Source: JAMXLO01 sp963818775 (GTDB lineage Bacteria > Pseudomonadota > Alphaproteobacteria > Acetobacterales > Acetobacteraceae). From it: 64,000 nt of DNA. The first letter of the stretch is position 1. Each line of letters begins with the position of its first letter. Both the position numbers and the translations under genes were made by a program. This document shows positions 53,640 to 62,618 of the stretch, piece after piece. The notes beneath the pieces are model-generated. The model ran no database searches. It saw only the letters and a program-made list of their open reading frames with translations, and was not told the DNA's origin. The stretch lies in the NCBI GenBank assembly GCA_963818775.1, contig CAWFUF010000027.1:55344-119343 (forward strand), given 5' to 3'.

Positions 53640-54833
53640 ATGCTGTTCGAGCTTCCGTCTGCCACACGGGAACTGCAATCAGTGGCGCGTGAGGTCGCCA
53701 ACTCTGTGATCGCGCCACGCGCAGCCGAGGTGGACCGCGCCGAAGCCTACCCCTGGGACAATGTTGCGGCGCTGCGCGATGCGGGTCTGCTCGGTTACAC
53801 CATGCCGCGTGAGTACGGCGGCGCCGGCGGCAGCTTCCTCGACGCTGTCGTCATCATCGAGGAGATGGCGCGCGTCTGTGGCGTCACCGGCCGCATCGCG
53901 GTCGAGACCAACATGGGCGCGATCTCCGCCGTCATGCAGTATGGCAGCGAGGCTCAGAAGCGGCTTGCCGCGCGGCTCGTGCTGGACGGCGACAAGCCGG
54001 CGATCTGCATCACCGAGCCCGACGCCGGTTCCGCCGCCACCGACATGACCACCCGCGCCGACCGGCGCAACGGCTACTGGCTGCTCAACGGCCGCAAGCA
54101 CTGGATCACCGGCGGCGGCGTCTCGAAGCTTCATCTGATCTTTGCCCGCGTGTTCGACGAGAGCGGACACCCGCACGGCATCAGCGGCTTCCTCGCCATA
54201 CGCGACGAGGCCAAGGGCCTGATGATTGGCAAGCGCGAGCCTACGATGGGCCTGCGCGGCATTCCGGAAACCGAGATCCGCTTCGAGAACCTCGAAGTGC
54301 CGGATGAGATGGTGCTCCAATCACCCGACGGCCGGCTGCGCGGCTTCGCCGACCTGATGGACGCCTACAACAGCCAGCGCGTCGGTGCCGCGACGGTGGC
54401 CCTTGGCCTCGCCCGGGGTGCATTCGAGGCGGCCACCGCCTTCGCCAAGGAACGCCACCAGTTCGGCCGCCCGATCGGCGAGTTCCAGGGCCTGCAATGG
54501 ATGCTTGCCGACATGGCGATCCAGCTCAACGCCGCACGCCTCACCGTGTACCGCGCCGCCGCCAGCGCCGACCCGTTCCCCGATCCCTTTCTCGCCGCGC
54601 AGGCCAAGGTCTTCACCTCCGAGATGGCCATCAAAGTGACCAACGACGCGCTCCAGATGTTCGGCGCGCGCGGCTACTCGCGCGACTATCCGATGGAACG
54701 CATGGCACGCGATGCACGGATGTTCACCATCGGCGGAGGCACCGCACAGGTGCTGCGCAACTTCGTCGCAGGCCGTGTGCTGGGCTGGAAACTGCCGCAG
54801 ACACGCAGCGGCTATATGGAGCGGGAACGCTAA
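53640..54833 (+). CDS. Acyl-CoA dehydrogenase
   Basis: 397 aa flavoprotein. Recognised by AREVANSVIAPRAAEVDRAEAYPWDN at the N-terminus, the FAD/substrate motif ICITEPDAGSAATDM (about 122-136), KHWITGGGVSKLHLIFAR and the C-terminal ACAD signature QMFGARGYSRDYPMERMARDARMFTIGGGTAQVLRNFVAGRVLG. The catalytic base position lies in the Glu of the ARDAR/ DYPMERMARD region typical for short/isovaleryl-type enzymes, but I cannot assign the chain length. Met 53640; the longer frame to 53466 begins inside the repeat. Downstream gene tmk overlaps by 4 bp convergently. Confidence 0.93.
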   Translation: MLFELPSATRELQSVAREVANSVIAPRAAEVDRAEAYPWDNVAALRDAGLLGYTMPREYGGAGGSFLDAVVIIEEMARVCGVTGRIAVETNMGAISAVMQYGSEAQKRLAARLVLDGDKPAICITEPDAGSAATDMTTRADRRNGYWLLNGRKHWITGGGVSKLHLIFARVFDESGHPHGISGFLAIRDEAKGLMIGKREPTMGLRGIPETEIRFENLEVPDEMVLQSPDGRLRGFADLMDAYNSQRVGAATVALGLARGAFEAATAFAKERHQFGRPIGEFQGLQWMLADMAIQLNAARLTVYRAAASADPFPDPFLAAQAKVFTSEMAIKVTNDALQMFGARGYSRDYPMERMARDARMFTIGGGTAQVLRNFVAGRVLGWKLPQTRSGYMERER

Positions 54834-55456
54834 TTCGGCAGCGCCAGCCGTGCCCGCAACGCCTGCATGATCGCGGCGTGCACTGCGTCGATGGGACCAT
54901 CCGCGGCGATCAGCACGCAGCGTTCCGGCACCGCCGCGGCGATGTCGCGAAAACCCTGGTTCACCCGGGCATGAAACAGCGCGTCGAGCTTCTCATACCG
55001 ATCGGCATCGGCACCGCGTTCCATCTGGCGTGCGACCGCCACCGCGTCGCTCACATCCAGAACCAGCGTAACGTCGGGAACGATGCCAAGCAGTCCGGTC
55101 AGCGTCGCGATCGCGGCGCGGTCGGCGCCCAGGCCGTAGCCCTGATAGGCCATCGTCGAGTCGAAGAACCGATCGCAGACCACCCACATTCCAGCCGCCA
55201 GCCCCGGGCCGATCGTCTTCTCCACGTGTTCGGCCCTGGCCGCAAAATGCAGCAGCGTCTCAGCCGACGCGGACCAGTCCGCCACATCGCCGAGCAACAG
55301 GTTGCGCAGGATCTCTGCACCCGGAGCACCGCCAGGTTCGCGCGTGCGCAGCACCGCCAGCCCGAGTTGCACAAGTGCATCGGCAAGCAGCTTCGCCTGC
55401 GTTGACTTGCCGGCGCCCTCGCCGCCCTCCAGCGTTATGAATCGGCCCAAAGCCAT
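54830..55456 (-). CDS. tmk: Thymidylate kinase
   Basis: 208 aa P-loop kinase making dTDP from dTMP. P-loop GGEGAGKSTQ (10-19), DR(x) motif RTREPGGAPGAEILR, LVVCDRFFDSTMAYQG with the conserved Asp-Arg, and a lid region. Full length. It overlaps the acyl-CoA dehydrogenase stop by 4 bp convergently, and dac lies 14 bp upstream on the same strand. Confidence 0.95.
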   Translation of the reverse strand: MALGRFITLEGGEGAGKSTQAKLLADALVQLGLAVLRTREPGGAPGAEILRNLLLGDVADWSASAETLLHFAARAEHVEKTIGPGLAAGMWVVCDRFFDSTMAYQGYGLGADRAAIATLTGLLGIVPDVTLVLDVSDAVAVARQMERGADADRYEKLDALFHARVNQGFRDIAAAVPERCVLIAADGPIDAVHAAIMQALRARLALPN

Positions 55457-55470
55457 GCAGTGTTCCGCGT

Positions 55471-56688
55471 CTACCCGCCCGTCACATAATGCGACAGCAC
55501 CGCAATGGCGCGCCCAGGCAGGCTGAGTTTGGCGACATCATCGCCGGCCAGCAGCGGCACCTCCATGTTCGGGACGCCCTGCCCGGCCACCACCAGCTTG
55601 CCAAGCGTCGTGCCCTTCGCGACAGGCGCGCGAATCGGCGAGTCATAGCTCACCTTCACCGATGCATTCTTCCGCCAGTTGCGTGGCATGGTGACGATCA
55701 GGTCCCGCCCACCAACCAGCGGCACCGTCGGTCTCGAGCCAAGCCACACCGGCACACGCTCGATCACGTCGCCCGCAGCAAACAACGTCACGTCCTCAAA
55801 GTTCGCGAACGCCCAGTCCATCAGCCGCTCGCCCTCCTCGGCGCGCTGGTGCATCGATTCCAGCCCGTTCAGCACCACAATGACCCGCCGGTCGCCTCGC
55901 TTGCTGCTCGCCGCCAGACCATAGCCGCCCGCCTCGGTGTGGCCGGTCTTCAGCCCGTCGGCCGTCCCCTTCTGCACCAGCGGATTGCGGTTCCCCTGCT
56001 CGATATTGTTGTACTTGAACGTCTTCTCCGCGTCGTAGTGATAGTATTCGGGGAAATCGAGGATGATGCGCCGCGCCAGCGTGGCAATGTCGCGGCAGCT
56101 CATGTGCTGCTCCGGATCAGGCCAGCCGGTGGAATTCTTGAAATACGAATTGGTCAGCCCGAGTTCCTTCGCCTTCTGGTTCATCAAATCGGCAAATTGC
56201 TCCTCCGATCCCGCGATCGCCTCCGCCAGCACGATGCACGCGTCGTTGCCCGAGTCCACGATGATCCCGCGGATCAGATCCTCCACCCGCACCTGCGTGC
56301 CGATCTGGACAAACATCTTCGATCCGCCCATCCGCCAGGCCCGCTCGCTCACCATCAGCTCGTCGTCGAGCTTCATCTTTCCTTGCTTCAGCCGCTCATA
56401 GACCAGGTAGATCGTCATCAGCTTGGTCATCGACGAAGGCGGCATCTGGGTGTCGGCGTCCTTCTCCAGCAGCGTCGCACCGGTGGCGAAATCCATGATG
56501 AATGCCCAGCGCGCCGCGGTATCCACCGGGCCGAGCGGCGTGTCGGCCGGACTGCCAGCCGCCATATCCTTCTTCCCGCCGTGCGCACCCGCCTTCTGCT
56601 GCCCTGGATGATGCGGCTGCGCGGCCGCGGGAAGTGCGCCACCGACGAAGATCGCTGATGCCAACAGGGCTTCCCGGCGCGTGAACAT
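55471..56688 (-). CDS. dacC: D-alanyl-D-alanine carboxypeptidase (PBP5/6 class)
   Basis: 405 aa low-molecular-mass PBP. Signal peptide 1-23 (ALLASAIFVGGALPAAA). Active-site motifs: SSMTK (near 84-88), SGN in VDSGNDACIVL, and KTGHTEAGG. A C-terminal beta-domain and membrane-anchoring tail follow, as in DacA/DacC. It trims stem-peptide terminal D-Ala. The gene symbol reflects class only; the paralogue cannot be fixed. It is co-directional with tmk and rlpA. Confidence 0.9.
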   Translation of the reverse strand: MFTRREALLASAIFVGGALPAAAQPHHPGQQKAGAHGGKKDMAAGSPADTPLGPVDTAARWAFIMDFATGATLLEKDADTQMPPSSMTKLMTIYLVYERLKQGKMKLDDELMVSERAWRMGGSKMFVQIGTQVRVEDLIRGIIVDSGNDACIVLAEAIAGSEEQFADLMNQKAKELGLTNSYFKNSTGWPDPEQHMSCRDIATLARRIILDFPEYYHYDAEKTFKYNNIEQGNRNPLVQKGTADGLKTGHTEAGGYGLAASSKRGDRRVIVVLNGLESMHQRAEEGERLMDWAFANFEDVTLFAAGDVIERVPVWLGSRPTVPLVGGRDLIVTMPRNWRKNASVKVSYDSPIRAPVAKGTTLGKLVVAGQGVPNMEVPLLAGDDVAKLSLPGRAIAVLSHYVTGG

Positions 56689-56701
56689 GGCGACTCAACT
56701 C

Positions 56702-57568
56702 CTATTCCACCACGATCCGCGCATCGGTTACTCCCGACTCGAGCACCTGGTCCAGCACCATATCGGCCTGCTGGACGGTCGATAGCGGCCCAACGATCAC
56801 CAGGTGCGTCTGCACCCGCCCCTCGCGCGTGCTCACGATGCGTGCGCCAAGTCCGGCAACACGCTCGCGTTGCATTTTGGCGTTTGCATAGCTCTGGAAT
56901 TTACCGAGTTGCACGAACAGTTCGCCGGGATCGGGCGCTCCCTGCTCCACCGCCTCGGGCAGGCGCAACGCAGAAGCGACGCCGGATGCTTCATTCTGTT
57001 GCGACGCAACGTCGGTCGGAGCGCCGAGCGTCGGAGCACTGCCGATCGGTGGCAGGTCGCTCTGTTTCACCTCGCCGAGTGGTGCCGTCACAATCTCCAA
57101 CTTCGGCGTTCCCGGCACAGCGTCGACCGCGGCATAACTCTCCGCGGCCAATACCTCGAGGCGAACACGCACCGCGTTGTCATCGGCGAAGCGCAGGAGC
57201 GACGCGGTACGCCGCGTCACCTCGATCAGCCGATGCGGCGTTGCCGGGCCGCGGTCATTGATGCGCACCACCACCGCCAGGCCATTTTCCAGATTGGTCA
57301 CCCTCGCGATCGCGGGAAGCTGCAGCGTCTGGTGCGCAGCGACCAGCGCCGTCTGATCGAACGCCTCGCCATCCGCGGTCAGCTCCGCATGGTCCGGCGG
57401 ATACACCATCGCGAGTCCGGTCTGCTGACCTTCATAACTCTCGCGCGGATAATACCAGGCGCCGCCAGCCTGATACGGCGCACCAAGCACATAGTGTGGA
57501 CTGACCGGGACTGGCTTCTGACAGGACGCTGCAAGCAGTGCCAGCGGCAGAACGACCGCCAGCCTCAC
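56702..57568 (-). CDS. rlpA: RlpA-like septal lytic transglycosylase with SPOR domain
   Basis: 288 aa from GTG 57568 (overlapping the upstream stop as GTGA). Lipobox LLAASC after a hydrophobic leader (VRLAVVLPLALLAAS) marks a lipoprotein. The double-psi barrel is GLAMVYPPDHAEL...VVVRINDRGPATPHRLIEVTRRTASLL. The C-terminus (about 220-288) is a SPOR domain (FVQLGKFQSYANAKMQRERVAGL). RlpA cleaves glycan without stem peptides at the septum. The long 610-aa frame seen on this strand is a fusion of a shifted mltB start with this gene and is not real. Confidence 0.9.
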   Translation of the reverse strand: MRLAVVLPLALLAASCQKPVPVSPHYVLGAPYQAGGAWYYPRESYEGQQTGLAMVYPPDHAELTADGEAFDQTALVAAHQTLQLPAIARVTNLENGLAVVVRINDRGPATPHRLIEVTRRTASLLRFADDNAVRVRLEVLAAESYAAVDAVPGTPKLEIVTAPLGEVKQSDLPPIGSAPTLGAPTDVASQQNEASGVASALRLPEAVEQGAPDPGELFVQLGKFQSYANAKMQRERVAGLGARIVSTREGRVQTHLVIVGPLSTVQQADMVLDQVLESGVTDARIVVE

Positions 57569-58534
57569 GCGACCACAGCATCCCCGAGAAGCCCGACCAC
57601 CAGAGCATAGTAGTCGGAAGGATTGTAGCGACGGATCGCGGCGAAGTTCGCGTAGACCAGAAACGCATCGCCGCCGGCCCCGTCCGGCAGCAGCACGGCG
57701 CCCAGTGTATCGGCGCGCACCAAAGGCCGGCCACCCGCCGCGCGCACGCCAAGCCGCGCCCATTCGCCGACCGGCCTGCGGTTTTCCCGCCCCGCCGCCG
57801 ACTGGTCGAAACCCGCCGGCACGGTGATCGCCTGCCCCCATGGCTCGCCGCCGCGCCACCCAGACTGGGCGAGGTAGTTGGCGATCGAGCCGAGTACGTC
57901 GGGCCTGCTGGTCCAGATGTCGCGGCGTCCGTGCCCCTCGAAATCCACCGCATAGCGCAGATAGGAAGACGGCATGAACTGCGGTTGCCCCATCGCACCG
58001 GCATACGACCCAAGCATGTGCGCCGGCGTCACGTCGCCATGGTCGAGAATGTGCAGCGCGGCAATGAGCTCGCCGCGGAAAAACCCAGCGCGCCGGCCTT
58101 CCCACCCGAGCGTCGCCAACGCCTCGACCACGTGGAAGTCGCCCATTCCGGTGCCAAAACTCGAACTCAAGTCCCCAGATTCCGGTGATCACGCCAGGAT
58201 CGACCGCAAATCTGTCGCGCACGCGAGCGAACAGCGCACGATTCTGCTGGAATGCAGCGCGACCGTTGGCGATACGCTGGTCATTGATCAGCAGCGCGCG
58301 ATACTGCGCCCAGGTCATGGTGAATTCGGGCTGATGCCGGTCGCGCTCCAGCACCTTCTGGTTCGGCTGCACCCCTGCAAACGCACGCTCCAGCGTCGCG
58401 GACGATATGCCGGCGCGTCGCGCCTCGGCGCGGAGACCGGCGAGGAAACCTTGGAAGCTATCCGGCGCGGCAACGGCGGGCGCGGCAAGGGCGGCGGGAA
58501 TCGAAGCAGCCAATAGCGATCGTCGGCTCAGCAT
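57565..58534 (-). CDS. MltB-family lytic murein transglycosylase, broken by a +1 frame change
   Basis: Restoring one base at AA 58164-58165 gives 322 aa: MLSRRSLLAASIPAALAAPAVAA is a twin-arginine-like or Sec signal, TITGIWGLE-SSFGTGMGDF then HVVEALATLGWEGRR is the MltB family (catalytic Glu in GLES), followed by SYAGAMGQPQFMPSSYLRYAVDFEGHGRRDIW and YLAQSGWRGGEPWG, all MltB hallmarks. As given, frame 1 changes into nonsense right after GIWGLE, exactly where the catalytic Glu lies. It ends overlapping the rlpA GTG. Cleaves peptidoglycan to 1,6-anhydro-muropeptides. Confidence 0.9.
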
Positions 58535-58597
58535 GCAATTCTGTCTGCCACGGTCGCACGCGCCGAGGCAACAAACTCAGCAAGAGGGAAACGTTAA

Positions 58598-59575
58598 ATG
58601 CCGATAACCACACGCCTGACCGAGCGACTCGGCGTGCGCCACCCAATCCTGCTGGCCCCGATGGATGTCGTGGCGGATGGGCGCCTCGCCGCCGCGGTCA
58701 GCCATGCCGGCGGCTTCGGCATCATCGGCGGCGGCTACGGCGACGCGTCGTGGCTGACGCGCGAGATGGACGCCGCAGGCGACGCGCAGGTCGGAGTCGG
58801 CTTCATCACCTGGAGCCTGTCCCGCCAGCCGCACCTGCTCGACCTTGTGTTGGAGCGCCGGCCGCCTGCCGTCATGCTCTCATTCGGCGAGGTCCAGCCG
58901 CACGCCGAGAGGATCAAAACGGCCGGTGCATTGCTGCTGTGTCAGGTGCAGACACTCGATCAGGCGCGCCAGGCGATCGCCCACGGCGCCGACGTGCTGA
59001 TCGCGCAGGGAGCCGAGGCGGGCGGCCACGGCATGTCGCGCGGCACGCTTACATTGGTGCCCGCAGTGGTCGATGTCGCGGGCGACATCCCGGTTGCCGC
59101 AGCAGGCGGCATCGCGGACGGCCGCGGGCTCGCCGCGGCGCTGATGCTGGGCGCCGATGGCGTGTTGATGGGCACGCGGTTCTACGCCTCGCAGGAGGCA
59201 GCGGCGTTGCTCGGCGCGAAGGACCGGCTCGTCGCGGCAAGCGGCGATGCGACAATCCGCAGCATCCTTTTCGACATCGCGCGCCGCAATGTCTGGCCCG
59301 CGCCCTACACCGGCCGCGTACTTGCGAACCGCTTTACGGAGCGTTGGCGTGGTCGCGAGCTCGAGCTGCTCCAGCGCCAGGCCGAAGAGGCGGCCCGCTA
59401 CGACGCCGCGCGCGCAGCCGGCGACTTCGACACCGCGGCGGTGATCGCGGGCGAGGCGGTCGACCTGATCAGCGACATCCCGCCAGCAAGCGAAATCGTG
59501 GAGCGTGTCGCGACGGAGGCCGAGGCGCTGTTGGTGCGCGCCTCCAATCGGTATCAGATAACGCGGCAGCCGTGA
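58598..59575 (+). CDS. Nitronate monooxygenase (2-nitropropane dioxygenase family)
   Basis: 325 aa FMN TIM barrel. MPITTRLTERLGVRHPILLAPMDVVADGRLAAAVSHAGGFGIIGGGYG is the family entry motif; GADVLIAQGAEAGGHGM (about 125-141) carries the FMN-phosphate binding and the catalytic His; AAGGIADGRGLAAALMLGADGVLMGTRF binds FMN. It oxidises nitronates (propionate 3-nitronate) or, in paralogues, enoyl substrates. It is divergent from the mltB gene. Confidence 0.92.
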   Translation: MPITTRLTERLGVRHPILLAPMDVVADGRLAAAVSHAGGFGIIGGGYGDASWLTREMDAAGDAQVGVGFITWSLSRQPHLLDLVLERRPPAVMLSFGEVQPHAERIKTAGALLLCQVQTLDQARQAIAHGADVLIAQGAEAGGHGMSRGTLTLVPAVVDVAGDIPVAAAGGIADGRGLAAALMLGADGVLMGTRFYASQEAAALLGAKDRLVAASGDATIRSILFDIARRNVWPAPYTGRVLANRFTERWRGRELELLQRQAEEAARYDAARAAGDFDTAAVIAGEAVDLISDIPPASEIVERVATEAEALLVRASNRYQITRQP

Positions 59576-59656
59576 CGATGCACGGTGGACCATAGCCCCC
59601 GCCGTCCCGTCTCGAATTGTGCCAGACTAACTAACAAGAACGAGAAGGAGAAAACG

Positions 59657-60031
59657 ATGCTTCAAATCAGGTCGACTTTGGTACTTCTGGCTGCATGCGC
59701 CGCAGTGTCGGCATGTGCAGCCCAGGTGCAGAACAAGGAGGACATGCTGGCCGCCGCCGGCTTCACTCTGGTGCCAGCGAGCACGCCGCAGCGCCAGGCG
59801 TCGCTGTCGTCGTTGCCGCCGCATAAATTCGTCCATCAGGTGCGCAACAACGTCGTGGTCTACACCTACGCCGACCCGACAATCTGCGACTGTCTGTATG
59901 TTGGTAACCAGGCCGCATACGACCGCTACCGCCAGGATGTGTTCGTGAAGCACATAGCCGACGAGCAGCAGATGACCGCCCAGATCAACGAGATGGACTG
60001 GGGCGCCTGGGGTCCTGGCTGGTACTACTAG
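59657..60031 (+). CDS. Small lipoprotein of unknown function
   Basis: 124 aa; AAGGAG lies 8 bases before Met 59657. The leader LVLLAACAAVSAC ends in a lipobox (VSAC), so a lipoprotein of about 105 residues is expected. The mature part has a CDCLYVG motif and Tyr/Trp-rich ends (WGAWGPGWYY). No recognised domain. Confidence 0.8.
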   Translation: MLQIRSTLVLLAACAAVSACAAQVQNKEDMLAAAGFTLVPASTPQRQASLSSLPPHKFVHQVRNNVVVYTYADPTICDCLYVGNQAAYDRYRQDVFVKHIADEQQMTAQINEMDWGAWGPGWYY

Positions 60032-60119
60032 GCGAAAGCTTATGCTCGCTGCAACGTTGGTCGCCTGCGACACGCTGGTGGATAAAATCTGACGTATGGT
60101 ACCCAAAGGGGAGGTCACG

Positions 60120-60494
60120 ATGTCTCAGCAAAAGGAGCTGCTGCGGGAAATTGCTGCGGCTACCGGCTCGGGCGGTCCCGATCGCATCAGCAATTGGTTC
60201 ACCGAGGACTTCCGGCTGCATGAGCCGGGCAAGTCGGTGCTGCCGGTGGGGCATGAGGGAGCCCGCCAAATGCGAGAGGCGGGGCGCCAAACGCGGGCGG
60301 GACTAGGAACGCCTGTAAACGTAGAAATCCTCGATATGATCGAGGAAGGTGATCGAGTTGCCGTGCGCTGGCAGCTGGCGGCAACCGACCACGACGGCAA
60401 ACCTTATGAACAATCGATCATGGCAATCTATCGTTTTGAGAACGGTCGCATCGCTGAGGATTGGGGCATCGCGATCCCGGCATTTTGGCCTTGA
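60120..60494 (+). CDS. SnoaL-like / NTF2-fold protein
   Basis: 124 aa from Met 60120 (GGGAGG 6 bases upstream; the longer frame from 60096 is likely a false extension). EIAAATGSGGPDRISNWFTEDFRLHEPG, MIEEGDRVAVRWQLAATDHDGKPYEQSIMAIYRFENGRIAEDWGI is the SnoaL-like polyketide-cyclase/ketosteroid-isomerase fold. Substrate unknown. Confidence 0.85.
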   Translation: MSQQKELLREIAAATGSGGPDRISNWFTEDFRLHEPGKSVLPVGHEGARQMREAGRQTRAGLGTPVNVEILDMIEEGDRVAVRWQLAATDHDGKPYEQSIMAIYRFENGRIAEDWGIAIPAFWP

Positions 60495-60544
60495 GGCCTT
60501 GGCGTCAGAATCCATTGTCTGCTTTTAACCACTGGGCGCGGGCG

Positions 60545-61669
60545 GTGATCGCGAAGCGATCCGCCCCACGTTCAACTCCCAACCGCCTGGATCGGCGCAG
60601 CGTCCTCGCCTCGCTCGCGACACTTCCGGCGTGGCCTGGCCTGATCGGCACCGCCGCGGCGCAAGCGCAGACCGCACCGCTTGCCTCCTGGAATGACGGA
60701 CCGGCACGCCGCGCGATCCTCGAATTCGTCCGAGTGACAACCGACCAGGCGAGCCCCGGCTTCGTGCCGCCCGAAGAGCGGATCGCGACGTTCGACCAGG
60801 ACGGAACGCTCTGGGTCGAGCAACCGGCCTACGCGCAACTGATCTACTGCTTCGATCGGGTGCCGGCACTGGTCAAAACGAAACCCGAACTGGCCAATGT
60901 CGAGCCGTTCAAGACCGTGCTGTCCGGCAACCGGGAAGCCATCGCAAAACTCCCGATGGACGACATGGAGAAGATCGCTGTCGCGACACTCAGTGGGATG
61001 TCGGTGGGCGAGTTCGAATCACAGGTGAAGGCGTGGCTCGCGACCGCTCGGCATCCTCGCTGGCAACGCCCCTACACCGAGCTCAGCTACCAGCCGATGC
61101 AGGAAGTGCTGCAATACCTGCGCGCCAATGGCTACAAGACCTACATCGTCACCGGCGGCGGCCAGGCCTTCGTGCGGGTGTTCTCCGAACAGGTTTACGG
61201 CATCCCGCCCGAGCAGGTTGTCGGCAGCATGGGCGGCGTCTCCTTTGGCTACGGCAATGATGGCAAGCCGGTCCTGACCAAGGATCCCAAACTGCTGCTG
61301 AACGACGATCACGCCGGCAAGCCCGAGGGCATTTACCTGATGATCGGTCGTCGCCCCCGTGCGGCGTTCGGCAACTCGATCGGCGACCAACAGATGCTGG
61401 AGTACACCAAGGCTGGCAACGGTGCGCGGCTTTCGATGCTCGTGCTGCACGACGACGCGCAACGCGAATATGCCTACGGGCCAGCCAACGGCCTGCCGGA
61501 CAGCAGAGTCGGAACCTTCACCCAGGCACTCTACGACGAGGCGAAGAGCCAGGGCTGGTCGGTCATCAGCATGAAGAACGACTGGAAGCGGATATTCTCG
61601 TTCGAACGCGTGACGCCAGCGCAGGAACATGATCGAATTCAGCAAGGCGCAGTACGCGTCCTTCACTGA
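60545..61669 (+). CDS. HAD-family acid phosphatase, Tat-exported
   Basis: 374 aa from GTG 60545; the N-terminus SAPRSTPNRLDRRSVLASLATL has a twin-arginine signal (DRRSVLA) ahead of a hydrophobic core ending AAAQA. HAD motif I is ERIATFDQDGTLWVEQP (nucleophile Asp), motif II YIVTGGGQAFVR, motif III/IV KPEG and GNSIGDQQMLEY. Type-like class C-acid phosphatase/haloacid dehalogenase-like. An alternative start at 60461 lacks the Tat pattern in the right place. The gene overlaps the SnoaL-like gene only if the upstream start is used. Confidence 0.87.
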   Translation: MIAKRSAPRSTPNRLDRRSVLASLATLPAWPGLIGTAAAQAQTAPLASWNDGPARRAILEFVRVTTDQASPGFVPPEERIATFDQDGTLWVEQPAYAQLIYCFDRVPALVKTKPELANVEPFKTVLSGNREAIAKLPMDDMEKIAVATLSGMSVGEFESQVKAWLATARHPRWQRPYTELSYQPMQEVLQYLRANGYKTYIVTGGGQAFVRVFSEQVYGIPPEQVVGSMGGVSFGYGNDGKPVLTKDPKLLLNDDHAGKPEGIYLMIGRRPRAAFGNSIGDQQMLEYTKAGNGARLSMLVLHDDAQREYAYGPANGLPDSRVGTFTQALYDEAKSQGWSVISMKNDWKRIFSFERVTPAQEHDRIQQGAVRVLH

Positions 61670-61793
61670 GGTGCAGGCGGCGACGTCAGCGATCCCCGGT
61701 GGGGCGATGATCAACCTAAGTAATGGAATTTCGCTGCTTCTACCGGGCACCAATCCTGCATCGCTGCACGCCAGCAATTTCGCATTGGCGTGA
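61629..61793 (+). pseudogene. C-terminal fragment of an RTX/Ca-binding-repeat-type protein
   Basis: 54-aa ORF (ATG 61629, overlapping the HAD stop): AATSAIPGGAMINLSNGISL followed by LLPGTNPASLHASNFALA. The pattern G-x-x-x-I-x-L-x-x-G-x-x-L-x-L-x-G-x-x-x-x-x-L-x-A-x-x-F is the terminal motif of type I secreted RTX-like proteins of alphaproteobacteria. A complete protein would be far larger, so this is a remnant, or chance. Confidence 0.4.
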
Positions 61794-62059
61794 TGCCGGA
61801 ATGGTAGCCACCCTTGACGGTCGCGCCGCGTCCCTCGCAAAACCGTGGACGTTCCCCGCCCGGGATGCACGTCGCCGCAGGGACGAACACAGTATGGGCG
61901 CGCGTTATGACACCGTTATTCACTGGTCAACAGCGCGCAGCAAGGGCATGTCAACGACCCCCGGGGCGGTGAACTCGGCTTATCGCTGGGAACCTGCTGC
62001 GGGCGCCTGGCTGCGCAGCGACCAGCAAATCGCGGCTGCATCGCGGCAAGTGACCGGCG
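61794..62059. other. Gap without a supported gene
   Basis: About 265 bp between the RTX-like fragment and the response-regulator gene. The plus-strand frame from 61723 has no recognised domain and no ribosome-binding site. Confidence 0.35.
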
Positions 62060-62482
62060 TTACGATGCAGGCGGATCGAGCAATCGGAAATTACGCGGGT
62101 GCCTCAAACGTGTCTGGCCCAATTGCCTCAATTGCTCGACTATTTCCAAGCCGCGAGCCACATCGCGCAACCGGTACGGTTTCGTCATCACTGCATCGCC
62201 CTCCAACGTGGAAAGCCCCACATCGGCACCATTTCCGGTCGAATATATGATGCCGAGACTTGGAGTCGTGGCACGCAAATACGCGCCGAACTCTGTGCCG
62301 ACATCTCCATTTGCAAGGCGAATATCAATAATTGCGAAGTTGGGAGGATGCTGTTCCGCTGATTCCTTCGCCTCCGCAACTGTGCGGGCAACGCCGCTCA
62401 CTCGGTAACCCTCTGCTTCGAGCGCGCCTTGAAGCAAGTCAGCAATCAAGAGATCATCTTCCACGACCAGCACGTCCGACAT
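62060..62482 (-). CDS. Single-domain response regulator
   Basis: 140 aa. Receiver domain: VLVVEDDLLIADLLQ (acidic pair), phospho-acceptor Asp in FAIIDIRLANGD, and Lys in VMTKPYRLRDVARG. Divergent from an HWE/HisKA_2-type kinase gene with about 136 bp between starts, so the two are probably partners. Confidence 0.87.
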   Translation of the reverse strand: MSDVLVVEDDLLIADLLQGALEAEGYRVSGVARTVAEAKESAEQHPPNFAIIDIRLANGDVGTEFGAYLRATTPSLGIIYSTGNGADVGLSTLEGDAVMTKPYRLRDVARGLEIVEQLRQLGQTRLRHPRNFRLLDPPAS

Positions 62483-62618
62483 TCACCAGCCCTATACGAT
62501 GGCCCAAGACAAGGCGTGCGTATCCCTGATACCCGTGCTAATGGGAAGCACGAGTAACAGCGAGCAATGCCGCAGCTCACCATGCCGTGAGCCGAAAAAT
62601 GGGTCAAGGATTATTTCG

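Noticed and set aside
56702..58534. 610-aa fusion of a transglycosylase start with an RlpA domain
   Set aside because: The middle part is low-complexity Arg/Gly-rich shadow coding, and the MltB core is intact in the other frame, so it is an artefact of a one-base change.
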